DNA of 64,000 nucleotides from DASVBE01 sp963770375 (GCA_963770375.1 CAVYPM010000007.1:124001-188000), one strand, 5' to 3'. Counted from the stretch's first letter, positions 1 through 10,122 are shown. Made by a program: numbers and translations. The notes: generated by a model from the sequence alone, not told the origin.

Positions 1-648
1 CCGCCGCACTTGCTGGACGAGTTCGGCCTGGCCGACGCGGCCGGCCGCCGGGCCGGCACGTACTCAGGCGGCCTGCGGCGCCGGCTGGACCTGGCCGCCA
101 GCCTGATCGTCTCGCCCGAGGTCATCTTCCTGGACGAGCCGACCACGGGCCTGGACCCGCGCAGCAGGCAGGCGGTGCGGGCCCAGGTCACCGCGCAGGC
201 CCGGGCCGGGGTCACGGTCCTGCTCACCACCCAGTACCTGGAGGAGGCCGACCAGCTGGCCGACCGCATCGCGGTCATCGACCACGGCGTGATCGTGGCC
301 GAGGGCAGCCCGGCCCAGCTGAAGGACCAGGTGTCCGGCCAGCGCCTCGAGCTGGTCATGGCCGGCCCGGACGGTTTCGCCCAGGCGGCCCGCGTGCTCG
401 GCGACCGGGTCAGCCACACCGACCCGGGCCCGCTGGTCCTGTCGGTGCGCACCGACGGCTCCGCCGCGCACGTCCGCGCGGTGCTCGACGAGGTGGACCC
501 GGACCGGTCGCTGGTCCGCTCGTTCGGGATCCGGGCGGCCAGCCTGGACGACGTGTTCCTGGCCCTGACCGGCCACCCGGCCAAGCCCGCCGCCGCCGCG
601 GACGCGGACGGCGCAGACCACGAACTGGAGGCAACCGCTCATGTCTGA
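1..648 (+). CDS. ABC transporter ATP-binding protein, DrrA-like (5' end outside window)
   Basis: This is the C-terminal part of a drug/antibiotic exporter ATPase; the frame is open from base 1, so the Walker A end lies upstream of the window. Visible are the ABC signature SGGLRRRL, Walker B VIFLDEPTTGLD, and TTQYLEEADQLADRI, where Gln stands at the H-loop position as in DrrA-type ATPases. A regulatory domain of about 100 residues typical of DrrA follows. The stop overlaps the start of the permease by 8 bp, so the two are translationally coupled. The substrate cannot be read from the sequence. Family assignment is firm; the daunorubicin-like label is family resemblance only. Confidence 0.9.
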   Translation, partial: PPHLLDEFGLADAAGRRAGTYSGGLRRRLDLAASLIVSPEVIFLDEPTTGLDPRSRQAVRAQVTAQARAGVTVLLTTQYLEEADQLADRIAVIDHGVIVAEGSPAQLKDQVSGQRLELVMAGPDGFAQAARVLGDRVSHTDPGPLVLSVRTDGSAAHVRAVLDEVDPDRSLVRSFGIRAASLDDVFLALTGHPAKPAAAADADGADHELEATAHV

Positions 649-1441
649 CCTGGCCCTGCCCGCGCCGCGGGCCACCGCCAGCCGCCCCGCGGCCGGGCTC
701 ACCGCCGTGGCCACGATGGTCACCCGCTGCCTGCGGCTCGGGCTGCGCAACGTCGACGGCCTGATCACCGCGCTGGCGCTGCCGGTGATGCTCATGCTGA
801 TCTTCGTCTACCTGTTCGGCGGCGCCCTGCACACCGGCACCAGCTACGTGAACTACGTGGTGCCCGGCGTGCTGCTGGTCTGCCTCGGCTTCGGCACCGG
901 CACCACCGCGGTGACCGTGTCGCAGGACATGACCGGCAGCATCATCGACCGGCTGCGGTCCATGAACACCCCGGCCACCTCGCTGATCACCGGCCACGTG
1001 GTAGCCAGCACACTGCGCAACCTGATCTCCACCGCCCTGGTGTTCGGCGTGGCCTTCGCGATCGGGTTCCGGCCCTCGGCCGGGGCGCTGGCCTGGCTGG
1101 CCGCGATCGGCCTGCTGGCCCTGTTCATCGTGGCGCTGTCCTGGCTGGCCGCGGCGATCGGCCTGCTGGCCCGGTCCGCCGAGGCGGCCGGCGGGATGAC
1201 CTTCCTGATCGCCTTCCTGCCCTACCCGAGCAGCGCGTTCGTCCCGGTCAGCACGATGCCGGGCTGGCTCCAGGGGTTCGCCGCGCACCAGCCGGCCAGC
1301 GAGGTCATCGCCGCGCTGCGCGGCCTGCTGCTGCACGGCTCAGCGGGCTCCGCCGCGGTCCCCGCGGTGGCCTGGAGCCTGGGCATCATCGCGGTCTCGG
1401 TGGCCGGCGCCAGCGCGGCGTTCCGGCTCCGCACCCGTTAG
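641..1441 (+). CDS. ABC-2 type transporter permease, DrrB-like
   Basis: Membrane partner of the upstream ATPase, 266 residues with about six hydrophobic segments (roughly residues 45-65, 75-95, 125-150, 155-180, 190-210 and 240-260). The motif VTVSQDMTGSIIDRLRSMNT after the second segment is the characteristic cytoplasmic coupling region of DrrB/ABC-2 permeases. The ATG lies inside the end of the ATPase gene. Together they should form a two-gene exporter of hydrophobic compounds. The reading frame is intact. Confidence 0.9.
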   Translation: MSDLALPAPRATASRPAAGLTAVATMVTRCLRLGLRNVDGLITALALPVMLMLIFVYLFGGALHTGTSYVNYVVPGVLLVCLGFGTGTTAVTVSQDMTGSIIDRLRSMNTPATSLITGHVVASTLRNLISTALVFGVAFAIGFRPSAGALAWLAAIGLLALFIVALSWLAAAIGLLARSAEAAGGMTFLIAFLPYPSSAFVPVSTMPGWLQGFAAHQPASEVIAALRGLLLHGSAGSAAVPAVAWSLGIIAVSVAGASAAFRLRTR

Positions 1442-1482
1442 GCCACGCCTGGCCCGCGCCGCGCCTGGTTCGCGCCCGGTGC

Positions 1483-2520
1483 TCAGAGCCGGGGGAACAG
1501 GCGTCCCGGCTGCTCGCCGGATTCGTAGACCTTCCAGGCCGGCCCGACGATCTCCGGGTCCGGCGCGTGCGCCACCGACGGGTCCTTGCCGGGGTAGTCC
1601 AGCTGGTGCAGCACCTGCTGGAGGGCACCGGTCCGGGCGCGCTTCTTGTCGTTGCTCTTGATCACCGTCCAGGGCGCGTCCGCGGTGTCGGTGTAGAAGA
1701 ACATGGCCTCCTTGGCCTCGGTGTACTCGTCCCACTTGGTCAGCGAGGCCAGATCGGTCGGGCTGAGCTTCCACTGCCGCACCGGGTCGAGCTGGCGGAT
1801 CACGAACCGGGTGCGCTGCTCCTGGCGGGACACCGAGAACCACAGCTTGATCAGCTGGATCCCGCTGCGCACCATCATCCGCTCGAGCTCCGGCGCCTGC
1901 CGGGTGAACTCCAGGTACTCCGCGGGCGTGCAGTACTCCATCACCCGCTCCACGCCGGCCCGGTTGTACCAGGACCGGTCGAACATGACGATCTCGCCGG
2001 CCGCGGGCAGGTACCTGATGTACCGCTGGAAGTACCACTGGGTCTGCTCGCGCTCGGTGGGCTTCTCCAGCGCCACCACCCGGGACCCGCGCGGGTTGAG
2101 GTGCTCGGTGAACCGCTTGATCGTGCCGCCCTTGCCCGCCGCGTCCCGGCCCTCGAAGATCAGCACCAGCTTCTGGCCGGTCTCCTTGATCCAGGTCTGC
2201 AGCTTGAGCAGCTCGATCTGAAGGGCCCGCTTGACCTCGTCGTACTCGCTGCGGCTCATCCGCTCGGCGTAGGGGTAGTCCTCCCGCCAGGTCAGCACCG
2301 GCCGGCCGTCCGGGCTGATCAGCTCGGGGTCGTCGATCGATATATCGGACTCGTCGGCGAACTTGCCCAGCGTCCACCCGCTCAGGTCGCCCGCCGGGTC
2401 CGGCGCCACCATCAGCGGCTCGCCCGTGGCCACCGCGTCCGGCACCGCCCAGTCCGAGGGCACCTGCTGGTCTGCCACCGATGCCGCCAGGTCGCCGCTG
2501 CTCCAGTTGCCGCTGGTCAT
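1483..2520 (-). CDS. ppk2: polyphosphate kinase 2 family protein
   Basis: PPK2-family enzyme, 345 residues, which moves phosphate between polyphosphate and nucleotides in the cytoplasm. The P-loop-like motif FEGRDAAGKGGTIKRF is at about 122-137, and the second active-site motif MFDRSWYNRAGVERV is at about 179-193, with conserved EKPTEREQTQWYFQRY between them. An extension of about 85 residues before the core ends in DPELISPDGRP. The ATG is followed by a full-length frame with no competing start inside the core. It is convergent with the ABC operon. Whether it prefers nucleoside mono- or diphosphates cannot be told from sequence. Confidence 0.92.
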   Translation of the reverse strand: MTSGNWSSGDLAASVADQQVPSDWAVPDAVATGEPLMVAPDPAGDLSGWTLGKFADESDISIDDPELISPDGRPVLTWREDYPYAERMSRSEYDEVKRALQIELLKLQTWIKETGQKLVLIFEGRDAAGKGGTIKRFTEHLNPRGSRVVALEKPTEREQTQWYFQRYIRYLPAAGEIVMFDRSWYNRAGVERVMEYCTPAEYLEFTRQAPELERMMVRSGIQLIKLWFSVSRQEQRTRFVIRQLDPVRQWKLSPTDLASLTKWDEYTEAKEAMFFYTDTADAPWTVIKSNDKKRARTGALQQVLHQLDYPGKDPSVAHAPDPEIVGPAWKVYESGEQPGRLFPRL

Positions 2521-2709
2521 CCAGGTTCACCGCCGTCCGCGCGCCGCTGCCCTTATCCGCAGGGTAACCGGCCGCGGTGAACGGGCGGTGACCCCGCCGG
2601 CCGCCGGACGGGTCGGGACCGTTGACATCCGCCCCGCAGAGGAGGAAGTTTTGGCCCGGGAAATTGCGCGTAACGGCGGTAAATGACCCGCGGGCGAAGC
2701 GGAGGCGGC

Positions 2710-5700
2710 ATGAAGCGGATGACGGCAGGCGCCCAGGCGGCGGGCCTCGCGGTGACCGTGGCGGCGGGCCTGCTCGCGGTGGCCGGGCCGGCCAGCGGCG
2801 CAACTGCCGCGCCCGCGGCGGAGGCGCCCGGCGGGCCGGGCGCGATGTCGTTCTTCGACCTGGGCCGCAAGGACTGCGTCGGCACGGCGCGCAACACCAC
2901 GTCAAAGGTCTGGTACACGGTCGCCGGCGGCGTGCTGTCCGACGTCTACGAGCCGACGGTGGACAACACCAACGTCGGCACGCTGCAGTACATCGTCACC
3001 GACGGGTCCAGCTTCACCGACCTGCAGACCCGCGACATGACCTACACCGTGGCCGCCGACCCGACCGGGATGGCCTGCACGGTCACCGCGACCAGCGCGG
3101 ATCACGGCTACCGGCTGGTCACCACGTACGTGACCGACCCGGCCTCGGACACCGTGCTGATGCAGACACGGCTGTCCGCCGTACCCGGCAGCCACACGAA
3201 CATCAGCGGCCTGCACCTGTACGCCCGGCTGGACGCGCACGCGAACGGCAACGGCGGGGGCGGCGGCCAGAACGCGGGCGGGAACACCGGCGTGCTGGAC
3301 ACCAGCACCGGCTCCCCGGTGCCGGTCGTCGGCAGCACGAACACGGTGACCCAGGCCGCCAACCGGGACTACGCGGTGCCCACGTTCATGGCCCTGCGGG
3401 CCAGCCGCGCCGTCCCCGTCGGCCAGCGTCGGGTTCGCCGGGACACCCAGCGATGGTCTCGCGATGCTGGACTCGGCCCGCTCACTGACACCGTATTCCT
3501 CAGCTCAAGACGGGCATGTTACGGCGACCGAGCAAGTTATCCCGGACCGTTCCGGACGGGTGACGCTGGCGCTCGGCTTCGGCCGCAGCCAGGCCGGGGC
3601 GATGTCGGCCGCGGGTACTGCGCTGTCCCGGCCGTTCGGCGCGGTCCAGGGCTCGTACACGGCGGGCTGGGACGGGTACGACGGCTCGCTGCGGCGGCCG
3701 CCGGCCCGGTTCCCTGGACTAACCGCCGCCCAGGCGAAGGACCTGGACCTGCGCTACTTCCTGTCCGCGAACGTGATCAAGGCGAGCGAGGACAAGACGT
3801 TCCCCGGCGCGATCGTCGCGTCGCTGGCCAGCCCGTGGGGCCAGGCCGTGCAGGCCGGCACCGCGGTCAACGGCAAGCCGGTGTACTTCGGCTCCTACCG
3901 CGAGGTGTTCTCCCGCGACCTGTACGAGGCGTTCACCGGCCTGCTGACCGACGGCGACCTGGCCACCGCCCGGGCCGCGACCCGGTTCCTGCTCGAGCGG
4001 CAGCAGCTGGCCAACGGGCAGCTGCCGCGCAACTCGCTGGTCAACGGCCAGCCCGCGCCGGACACCGGGGGCACGCAGCTGGACGAGACCGCGTACCCGA
4101 TCCTGATGGCGCTGCAGTCCGGGCTGGCCGGCGACACCGCGCTGTGGCGGCAGCACATCCGCCCGGCCGCGGACTTCCTGGTGGCCAACGGGCCGTCGGA
4201 CGGCTCCGAGCGGTGGGAGGAGCAGTCCGGCTTCTCCCCGTCCACGATCGCGGCCGAGATCGCCGGGCTGACCGCGGCCGCGGTGATCGCCGGGCAGCAC
4301 GGCGACACCGCGCGGGCTCAGCTGTACCAGGCCACCGCGGATCACTTCCAGCGCAGCATCAAGGGCTGGGACGTGACAACCAGCGGCCCGGACGGCGCGC
4401 GGTACTTCATCCGGCTGTCCAAGACCGGCGACCCCAACGCGGCCATCACCTACAACCTGGGCAACGGCGGGCCCACCGTGGACCAGCGGGCCGTCATCGA
4501 CGGCGGCTTCCAGGAGCTGGTCCGGCTCGGTGAGCTGCCCGCCAGCGACCCGGACATCCAGGCCTCGCTGGGCGTCGAGGACCGGCAGATCTCGGTGAGC
4601 ACGCCGAGCGGGACCGGCTACTACCGGTACGGCACGTCGGCCGCGGACGGCAGCGCGGACGGCTACGGCGACTGCTACCAGCCGAGCCAGACCTCGTGCC
4701 AGGGCCAGGGCCAGCCGTGGCCGACGACGAACACCGGAACCGGGCACCTGTGGCCGGTGCTGTCCGGCGAGCGGGCCGAGTCCGACGTGGCGGATCACAG
4801 CCTGCCCGCCGCGAGCCGGCTGCTCGAGGCGATGGCCCAGTTCTCCTCCGGCGTCGGCCTGGTCCCCGAGCAGGCCTGGGAGAACCCGGACCTGGACGCG
4901 TCGCCGTTCGGCACTGATCCCACTGTTGCGTCGATCGGCTTCAAAGACGGGAAGGCGGCCGGGTCGGCGTCGCCGCTGACCTGGGCGCAGGCCCAGGAGC
5001 TGCGGCTGATGCTGGACATCGGCGCGGGCCGGGCGCTGGAGCAGCCCGCGGTCACCGCGGACCGGTACGTGAACCACGCGCCACCCGGCAACGCGCCGGT
5101 CTCTCTTGCCGGGCCCGCGCCCGGCTCGGCGGTGAGCTCGGCCACGGTCACCGTGACCGGCAGCACGGTGCCGGGCGCCAGCGTGGTCGTCGAGTCGCTG
5201 GACACCACCACCGGCGCGGCCTCGGACGTGGCCACCGCCACGGCGGGCAGCGACGGGTCGTTCTCCGCCGACGTGCCGGTGGGCTTCGGCGATTCCGTGA
5301 TCACGGTGTCCGCGACCGCGTCCGGCAACCGGACCGGGTACGCGCAGACGACCGTGACCAGCGACGCGATCAACGGGACGACCGCGCTGGACGTGACCGA
5401 CCCGGCCGGGGACGACAACGGGCCCGGCACGTACGCGTACCCGACGTCGGGCAACTTCCACGCGGGCGCGTTCGACCTGACCCGGTTCCAGGTGGTCAGC
5501 GACGGGACCACGGTGTTCCTGCGGGCCACGCTGGCCAACCTGGACCCGACGTTCGGCTCGGCGCTCGGCGCCCAGCTGCTGGACGTGTTCGTGCACCAGC
5601 CGGGTGGCGGGGCGACGTCCACCGCGGCGCCGTTCCCGAGCCGGAACTACTCGATCGCGCCGGGCAGCGCCTGGCAGCAGTACGTCGAGGTGCAGGGCTT

Positions 5701-6082
5701 CGCGTCGCCGGTGTGGCAGAACGCCGCTGGCAGCTCGGTGGGCACGGCGTTCGTGGCCGCGTCGCAGGCCAGCAAGACGATCACGATCGGGCTGCCGCAG
5801 GCTGAGTTCGGCACGCCGGGCCCGGGCTGGGCCTTCACCGTGGTGCTGACCGGGCAGGACGGGTTCTCCCCGGACCAGGCGCGCGGGTTCACGCCGACGC
5901 CGGGCGACTTCTCGTTCGGCGTCTGCGCGCCGGGCGGGAGCAGCCCGATCTGCGCGGTGGACCCCGGCAGCGTGCCGAAGGCGGTCGACGTGCTGACCCC
6001 GGACGGGGTCAGCCAGGCCACCGAGCTCGACCCGACGGCCGGGCCGGTCACTATCGCGGGCGTCCCCGTGCCTGGAAGCTGA
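2710..6082 (+). CDS. secreted glucodextranase-like glycoside hydrolase family 15 enzyme (frameshifted in this sequence)
   Basis: Predicted secreted exo-acting alpha-glucan hydrolase of about 1123 residues. A signal peptide at residues 1-33 (MKRMTAGAQ, hydrophobic core, AxA region) leads into the N-terminal GH15 beta-sandwich. The catalytic barrel carries RWEEQSGFSPST near residue 500 (general acid region) and VPEQAWEN near 719 (general base region). An Ig-like segment (about 795-890) and a DOMON/glucodextranase C-like domain to the end follow. This N-A-B-C order is that of glucodextranase (glucan 1,6-alpha-glucosidase) rather than plain glucoamylase. The frame shifts by +1 at the CCCC run 3414-3417; removing one C rejoins AVPSASVGFAG and the rest perfectly. 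Linkage specificity is inferred. Confidence 0.88.
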
Positions 6083-6208
6083 GTGCCGGGCGGATGACCC
6101 CCAATCGGGGGACGGACGGGATCCCGGATCCGTGGTGAACTTCACTAAGCGGTAACTTCTGCCCGCGGGGCCTGATCCCGCCCCGTGACATCACCGGAGG
6201 ATCAGCTC

Positions 6209-7360
6209 ATGGATCTGTCGCTTTCCGAGGAGCAGCGCAGTTTCCGCACGCTGGCCCGCGAGTTCCTGGACAAGGAAGTCGTGCCGCACCGGGCCGCGTG
6301 GGACCGCGCCGAGTCGGTGGACCCCGCGATCGTCCGCAAGCTGGCCGGGATCGGCTTCTTCGGGCTGACCATCCCCGAGGAGTACGGCGGCACCGGCGGT
6401 GACTACGTCACGTACTGCCTCGGCATGGAGGAACTCGGCCGGGCCGACTCCGCGGTGCGCGGCATCGTCTCGGTGTCCAACGGGCTGGTCGGCAAGTCGA
6501 TCCTGGGGCACGGCACCGAGGAGCAGAAGCAGCAGTGGCTGCGCCCCATCGCCACCGGCGAGGCGCTGGGCTGCTTCGGGCTGACCGAGCCCGGGCACGG
6601 CTCGGACGCCGGGCACCTGGAGACCAGGGCCGTCCGGGACGGCGGCGACTACCTGCTGTCCGGGCAGAAGATCTTCATCACCAACGGCACCTGGGCCGAT
6701 GTCTGCCTGGTCTTCGCCCGGACCGGGCGGGAAGGCCCGCGCGGCGTGTCCGCGTTCCTGGTGCCCACCGACGCGCCCGGCTTCGAGCGCCGCGAGATCA
6801 AGGGAAAGCTGGGCCTGCGCGGCCAGGCCACGTCTGAGATCTTCCTGTCCGGCGTCCGGGTCCCCGAGTCGGCCCGGCTCGGCGAGGAGGGCAGCGGCTT
6901 CCGGATCGCGATGGGCTCACTCGACAAGGGCCGGGTGTCGGTCGCCGCCGGCTGCGTCGGGATCGTCCAGGGCTGCCTGGAAGCGGTCGTGCAGTACACC
7001 ACCGAGCGGCAGCAGTTCGGCCGGGTGCTGGCGTCCTTCCAGCTGGTCCAGGACATGATCGCGGAGATCTCGGTGGACGCCGACGCCGCGCGCCTGCTGA
7101 CCTGGCGGGCCGCGGACCTGATCGACCGCGGCGAGCCGTTCGGCGTGGCCGCCTCAAAGGCCAAGTACTACGCCAGCGAGGCCGCGGTCCGCGCCGCCAA
7201 CCTGGCCATCCAGGCCTTCGGCGGCTACGGCTACGTGGACGAGTACCCGGTCCAGAAGTACATGCGCGACGCCCGGGTCATGACCCTCTACGAGGGCACC
7301 AGCCAGATCCAGAAGCTCCTCATCGGCCGGGCAGAAACCGGCGTCAGCGCGTTCCTGTAG
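6209..7360 (+). CDS. acyl-CoA dehydrogenase
   Basis: FAD-dependent acyl-CoA dehydrogenase, 383 residues, oxidising acyl-CoA thioesters to enoyl-CoA. Family signatures are CFGLTEPGHGSDAG (FAD/substrate loop), the FITNGTWAD segment, and the C-terminal RDARVMTLYEGTSQIQKLLI with the catalytic-base Glu in YEGTS. The start was chosen at ATG 6209 because GGAGG lies 8 bases upstream; an in-frame GTG at 6185 lacks such a site. It stands alone, with no etf or enoyl-CoA hydratase gene adjacent, so the chain length or branch of the substrate is open. Confidence 0.93.
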   Translation: MDLSLSEEQRSFRTLAREFLDKEVVPHRAAWDRAESVDPAIVRKLAGIGFFGLTIPEEYGGTGGDYVTYCLGMEELGRADSAVRGIVSVSNGLVGKSILGHGTEEQKQQWLRPIATGEALGCFGLTEPGHGSDAGHLETRAVRDGGDYLLSGQKIFITNGTWADVCLVFARTGREGPRGVSAFLVPTDAPGFERREIKGKLGLRGQATSEIFLSGVRVPESARLGEEGSGFRIAMGSLDKGRVSVAAGCVGIVQGCLEAVVQYTTERQQFGRVLASFQLVQDMIAEISVDADAARLLTWRAADLIDRGEPFGVAASKAKYYASEAAVRAANLAIQAFGGYGYVDEYPVQKYMRDARVMTLYEGTSQIQKLLIGRAETGVSAFL

Positions 7361-7544
7361 AGGGTGAAGCCGCGCTAGCCGCACTCACGCCGCATCACCT
7401 TGCGGGCCGGGCTCTAAGGCGGACGGCTGCTGGTAGATACGGCATTCGTCTGATGCGGTGCACCAGGTCTTACGGCGAGCATTGATCGTGCGAGGCCGGG
7501 CTTCGCGACCCGACGCCACGATCAGGAAGAGCCAGGACGTACGC
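7361..7544. other. intergenic spacer before the ParB-like gene
   Basis: About 180 bases with no convincing gene. An open frame runs upstream of the ParB-like start from 7458, but its first 29 residues are Arg-rich and look non-coding. I see no clear hairpin or promoter. Confidence 0.5.
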
Positions 7545-8060
7545 ATGATGCGGATGACGCTAGATACCGGATTCCCCCGGGCAGATGTCGAGAACGACTT
7601 CCTGCGGGCCAGGCGGCGCCAGTTCCTGGCCACGCTGGCGCACCGGCTGCGCGGCAAGCCCGGCGACGGCAACCGGCTCATGGTGCTCGATGACGTTGTC
7701 GGCCCCCTGGGCTGGCGCGGCCAGCGGCAACTGGGCCTGCAGACCATCCAGCTGGACACCATCGTCGGCACGGCCGGCCCGCGGCGCGACTTCGACCGGC
7801 GCTTCCGGCCCACCTCCACACGGGTACGGGACCGGTGGGAGCGGCTGGCCCTGGCCCAGCGGCGCGGCGAGGCGATCCCGCCGATCGAGGTCTACCGCGT
7901 CGGCTGCGCGCACTTCGTGGCCGATGGCCACCACCGGGTCTCCGTCGCCGCTGCCACCCGCCAGCCCCTGATCGACGCCTACGTAACCCACGTGCGCACC
8001 ACGGCACCGCCCCGGCTGACGGACGTGCTGTGCCCGCCCGCCCCGGAAGCTGGCCGCTGA
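7545..8060 (+). CDS. ParB-like nuclease-domain protein (orphan)
   Basis: Small ParB/Srx-fold protein, 171 residues. The core FVADGHHRVSVA near residues 125-136 matches the ParB N-terminal box (D-G-H-H-R), and IPPIEVYRVG before it is the usual preceding strand. There is no ParB C-terminal dimerisation domain and no parA nearby, so chromosome partitioning is not implied. The start was placed at ATG 7545 (MMRMTLDTG), with AGGACG a few bases upstream. Many actinobacteria carry such stand-alone proteins of unknown role. Confidence 0.7.
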   Translation: MMRMTLDTGFPRADVENDFLRARRRQFLATLAHRLRGKPGDGNRLMVLDDVVGPLGWRGQRQLGLQTIQLDTIVGTAGPRRDFDRRFRPTSTRVRDRWERLALAQRRGEAIPPIEVYRVGCAHFVADGHHRVSVAAATRQPLIDAYVTHVRTTAPPRLTDVLCPPAPEAGR

Positions 8061-8074
8061 ATCACAACGTTCCG

Positions 8075-8317
8075 TCAGGTGCTGCCAGCCGAGAAGAGGC
8101 GCGCGCCCAGGGACAGCAGTGAGACGAGCGCCCAGGTTCCTTCGAGCAGCAGGAAGCCCCACTGGGATCCGGCGGCCGCAAGCACCGCGAGCAGGCCGGA
8201 GCCGAGCAGGTTGAGCACGAGGTACGGGTAGGACTTGCCGTCGAGCAGCCTCAGCTGCCCCGCGATGTAGGCGATGAGGACGAGGACGGCACCCAGGATC
8301 TGAACGAACTGGCTCAT
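8075..8317 (-). CDS. small membrane protein, CBU_0592-like family
   Basis: An 80-residue protein with three hydrophobic helices (about 3-20, 30-48 and 54-75) and almost no soluble part. The pattern QILGAVLVLIAYI, then a polar turn with SYPYLVLNLLGSGLLA, resembles the CBU_0592-like membrane domain. The start was taken at MSQFVQ; a longer frame upstream (to 8356) adds a basic, less likely leader. Function unknown. It is convergent with the ParB-like gene, 14 bases away. Confidence 0.65.
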   Translation of the reverse strand: MSQFVQILGAVLVLIAYIAGQLRLLDGKSYPYLVLNLLGSGLLAVLAAAGSQWGFLLLEGTWALVSLLSLGARLFSAGST

Positions 8318-8432
8318 GAGTACTGCGCGTCGTCTTTGCCGGGCCGGGTACGGCACGCATCTCGTCCGGGGTGACCTCAGAATGAAGCCCCGCAGTCGCC
8401 AGCATCCCCGCTGGCGCCGGTATTCCCCGTCG

Positions 8433-9131
8433 TCAGCTCGGGACCGGCGTCCAGGTGATGGTGATATGCCAGTGCGTGGAGATGTCGGCGGAGATGGACG
8501 GGCCGACGAGCTCGATGCCCTCGGTCTTCGCCACCCCGGACGTGGCCATGCAGCCGGACGTGCCGCTGAAGGCCACGTCGCAGGTCGGCGAGTTTGTCAG
8601 GCCGGGGCCGTCCAGCCCGGCACGGTCCAGGCCGAAGTTGCGGAGCAGGTACTGGTTCAGCCCGGGCGACTTGCCGTTGTTGCTGGTGCAGGCGACGGCC
8701 GGGTTCTGGCCGGTGTTGCAGAGCACCCACGACGTGCCGCCGTCGCCCGGGACCGCATCGGCGCCGTTGACCTTGATGTTCGCCGCGATACCCGTGTTGG
8801 TCACGACGACCGGCAGGACGCCGTTATCGCCGGGCGAGCCGACCCAGCAGGTGCCGTTGGGGAAGCCGAGTTCTTTGTTCTGGGACACCGTGCCGACGTT
8901 GGTGCTGCCGCCGGTGCAGTTGCCGAACTTCGCCTTCTTCGGGCTCACCGTGACCGAGCGGACCGTGGGCACCGTGTGCAGCGACATGGACAGGCTGGAT
9001 GAGTCGCCGTTGGCCGGCTTGACCGTCTCGGACACCAGCTGGCCCAGCTTGACGCCGCCGCACGCGGCCAGCAGGACGAGCAGCCCGACGCCGATCAGTA
9101 TGAGCCGCCAGAAGTCACGCAACAGCCTCAC
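8433..9131 (-). CDS. predicted secreted lipoprotein of unknown function
   Basis: A 232-residue protein beginning with a short basic stretch, a hydrophobic helix and LLAAC, a lipobox-like motif with Cys24. The exported part has several Cys (NCTGG, GTCWVG, VLCNTG, VACTS, PTCDV, GCMATSG), suggesting disulfides, and ends in the beta-strand-like HWHITITWTPVPS. I do not recognise a named domain. It overlaps the stop of the upstream gene by ATGA (9128-9131), so the two are co-translated and probably form one surface assembly. Confidence 0.7.
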   Translation of the reverse strand: MRLLRDFWRLILIGVGLLVLLAACGGVKLGQLVSETVKPANGDSSSLSMSLHTVPTVRSVTVSPKKAKFGNCTGGSTNVGTVSQNKELGFPNGTCWVGSPGDNGVLPVVVTNTGIAANIKVNGADAVPGDGGTSWVLCNTGQNPAVACTSNNGKSPGLNQYLLRNFGLDRAGLDGPGLTNSPTCDVAFSGTSGCMATSGVAKTEGIELVGPSISADISTHWHITITWTPVPS

Positions 9132-9760
9132 TGAGGTCCTCCTTCACGATCAGCAGGGCCATACCCACCCGGCGAACGCTCGACCCTGAGCCGCCACCCG
9201 GACCGGCGGGCCAGCCAGAGACCCCCGCCGGCCAGAACGATGATGCCGCCGGCCCAGGCCAGCGGGGACGGCAGGCGCGACCAGAACCCGGCCGGGACCG
9301 CCTTGCCGACGGTGAACTGGAGCTTGGTGGCCGCCGCCACGCCCAGGGTGGTCTGGCCGGCCTCGATCGACGCGGAGCCGTGGGCCACCACGTCGCTGAA
9401 GTACGGGCCCGGCTTGGCGTCGGCCGGCACCACGATCTGCACCGGGATCGTGGCTGACTGCTTCGCGTCCAGGTGCACGTCGGTCTGACCCGGCCTGAAC
9501 CAGGACTTCGGCACGTCCCGGCCTGTCCCCTTGGACAGGCGCTGCACCTCGAGCCGCACCGTCTCCGGCTCGGTGCCGGTGTTGACCACGAATACCGGCG
9601 GGAGGTCATACGTCTGGCCGGCGTGCGCGATCCCGGCCAGCCGGACCGGGCCGACCTGGATGCCGACGCCGATGCTGGCCGCTGCCGCGGCCGGGAAGGC
9701 AAGCAGCAGGAACCCGGCCATGGGCAGCGTCGCGATCGCCGCCAGCCTCCGCCGCTGCAT
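9128..9760 (-). CDS. secreted, membrane-anchored Ig-like protein (DUF916-like)
   Basis: A 210-residue protein with an N-terminal signal peptide (about 1-29, ending in an Ala run), a beta-rich domain (30-150) containing VVNTGTEPETVRLEV and ATIPVQIVVPADAKPGPYFSDV, and one membrane helix near 166-186 followed by a basic tail. The NTG...VPADAKPG pattern resembles the DUF916/WxL-associated or alpha-galactosidase NEW3-type sandwich of surface proteins. It is first in a two-gene operon with the Cys-rich lipoprotein downstream. Binding partner unknown. Confidence 0.7.
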   Translation of the reverse strand: MQRRRLAAIATLPMAGFLLLAFPAAAAASIGVGIQVGPVRLAGIAHAGQTYDLPPVFVVNTGTEPETVRLEVQRLSKGTGRDVPKSWFRPGQTDVHLDAKQSATIPVQIVVPADAKPGPYFSDVVAHGSASIEAGQTTLGVAAATKLQFTVGKAVPAGFWSRLPSPLAWAGGIIVLAGGGLWLARRSGWRLRVERSPGGYGPADREGGPQ

Positions 9761-9814
9761 GACTCGGCCCTGCGCTCCCGCCTGGGGTCAGCCCGGGGAC
9801 CGCGGCCCCCGGCA

Positions 9815-9864
9815 CACTGCAATCGGACGGTCAATGCGTGGTTATAACGACACGCACTGCAATC
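9815..9864. repeat. 10-bp direct repeats 40 bp apart upstream of the 9760 operon
   Basis: CACTGCAATC occurs at 9815-9824 and again at 9855-9864, exactly 40 bp apart, so both sit on the same face of the helix. TTATAAC lies between them and reads as a -10-like box on the minus strand. A regulatory site for the secreted-protein operon is possible but unproven. The rest of 9761-10122 shows nothing else I can name. Confidence 0.4.
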
Positions 9865-10122
9865 AGATTTTAACTGAACATGGTAAAGGCTCAAGGTCCG
9901 GATTGCCGCGCTTGCCCCGCCCGGCGGCAGCGCAAAGCTTGCCCTCGCCGGGCCCGGCTACTGGGCGGGCGGGCATATCCTGTTCCCTGGCAAACGTGCG
10001 GTTCGTCAACCGCTTCGGCCGGCCACGCGTCCTAGCTTCTGGTGGCCGCTGGCGCCCGGCCCCGCCGTGTTCGCTTCGCGCCTGCCCGGCGTGTGCGCCA
10101 GCTTTCCCGAGCAGGAGGAGAA

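Noticed and set aside
1340..2905. Long minus-strand frame of 521 codons over the PPK2 gene
   Set aside because: It is the out-of-frame shadow of PPK2: Arg/Gly/Pro-rich with no family motif, a by-product of high GC content.
3411..3420. Programmed ribosomal frameshifting in the GH15 gene
   Set aside because: The CCCC context is not a known slippery site, and the same kind of break occurs in many unrelated genes here, with both signs.
3719..6145. 808-codon frame antisense to the GH15 gene
   Set aside because: Composition is Arg/Gly/Val-rich without domains, while the opposite strand has complete GH15 motifs.
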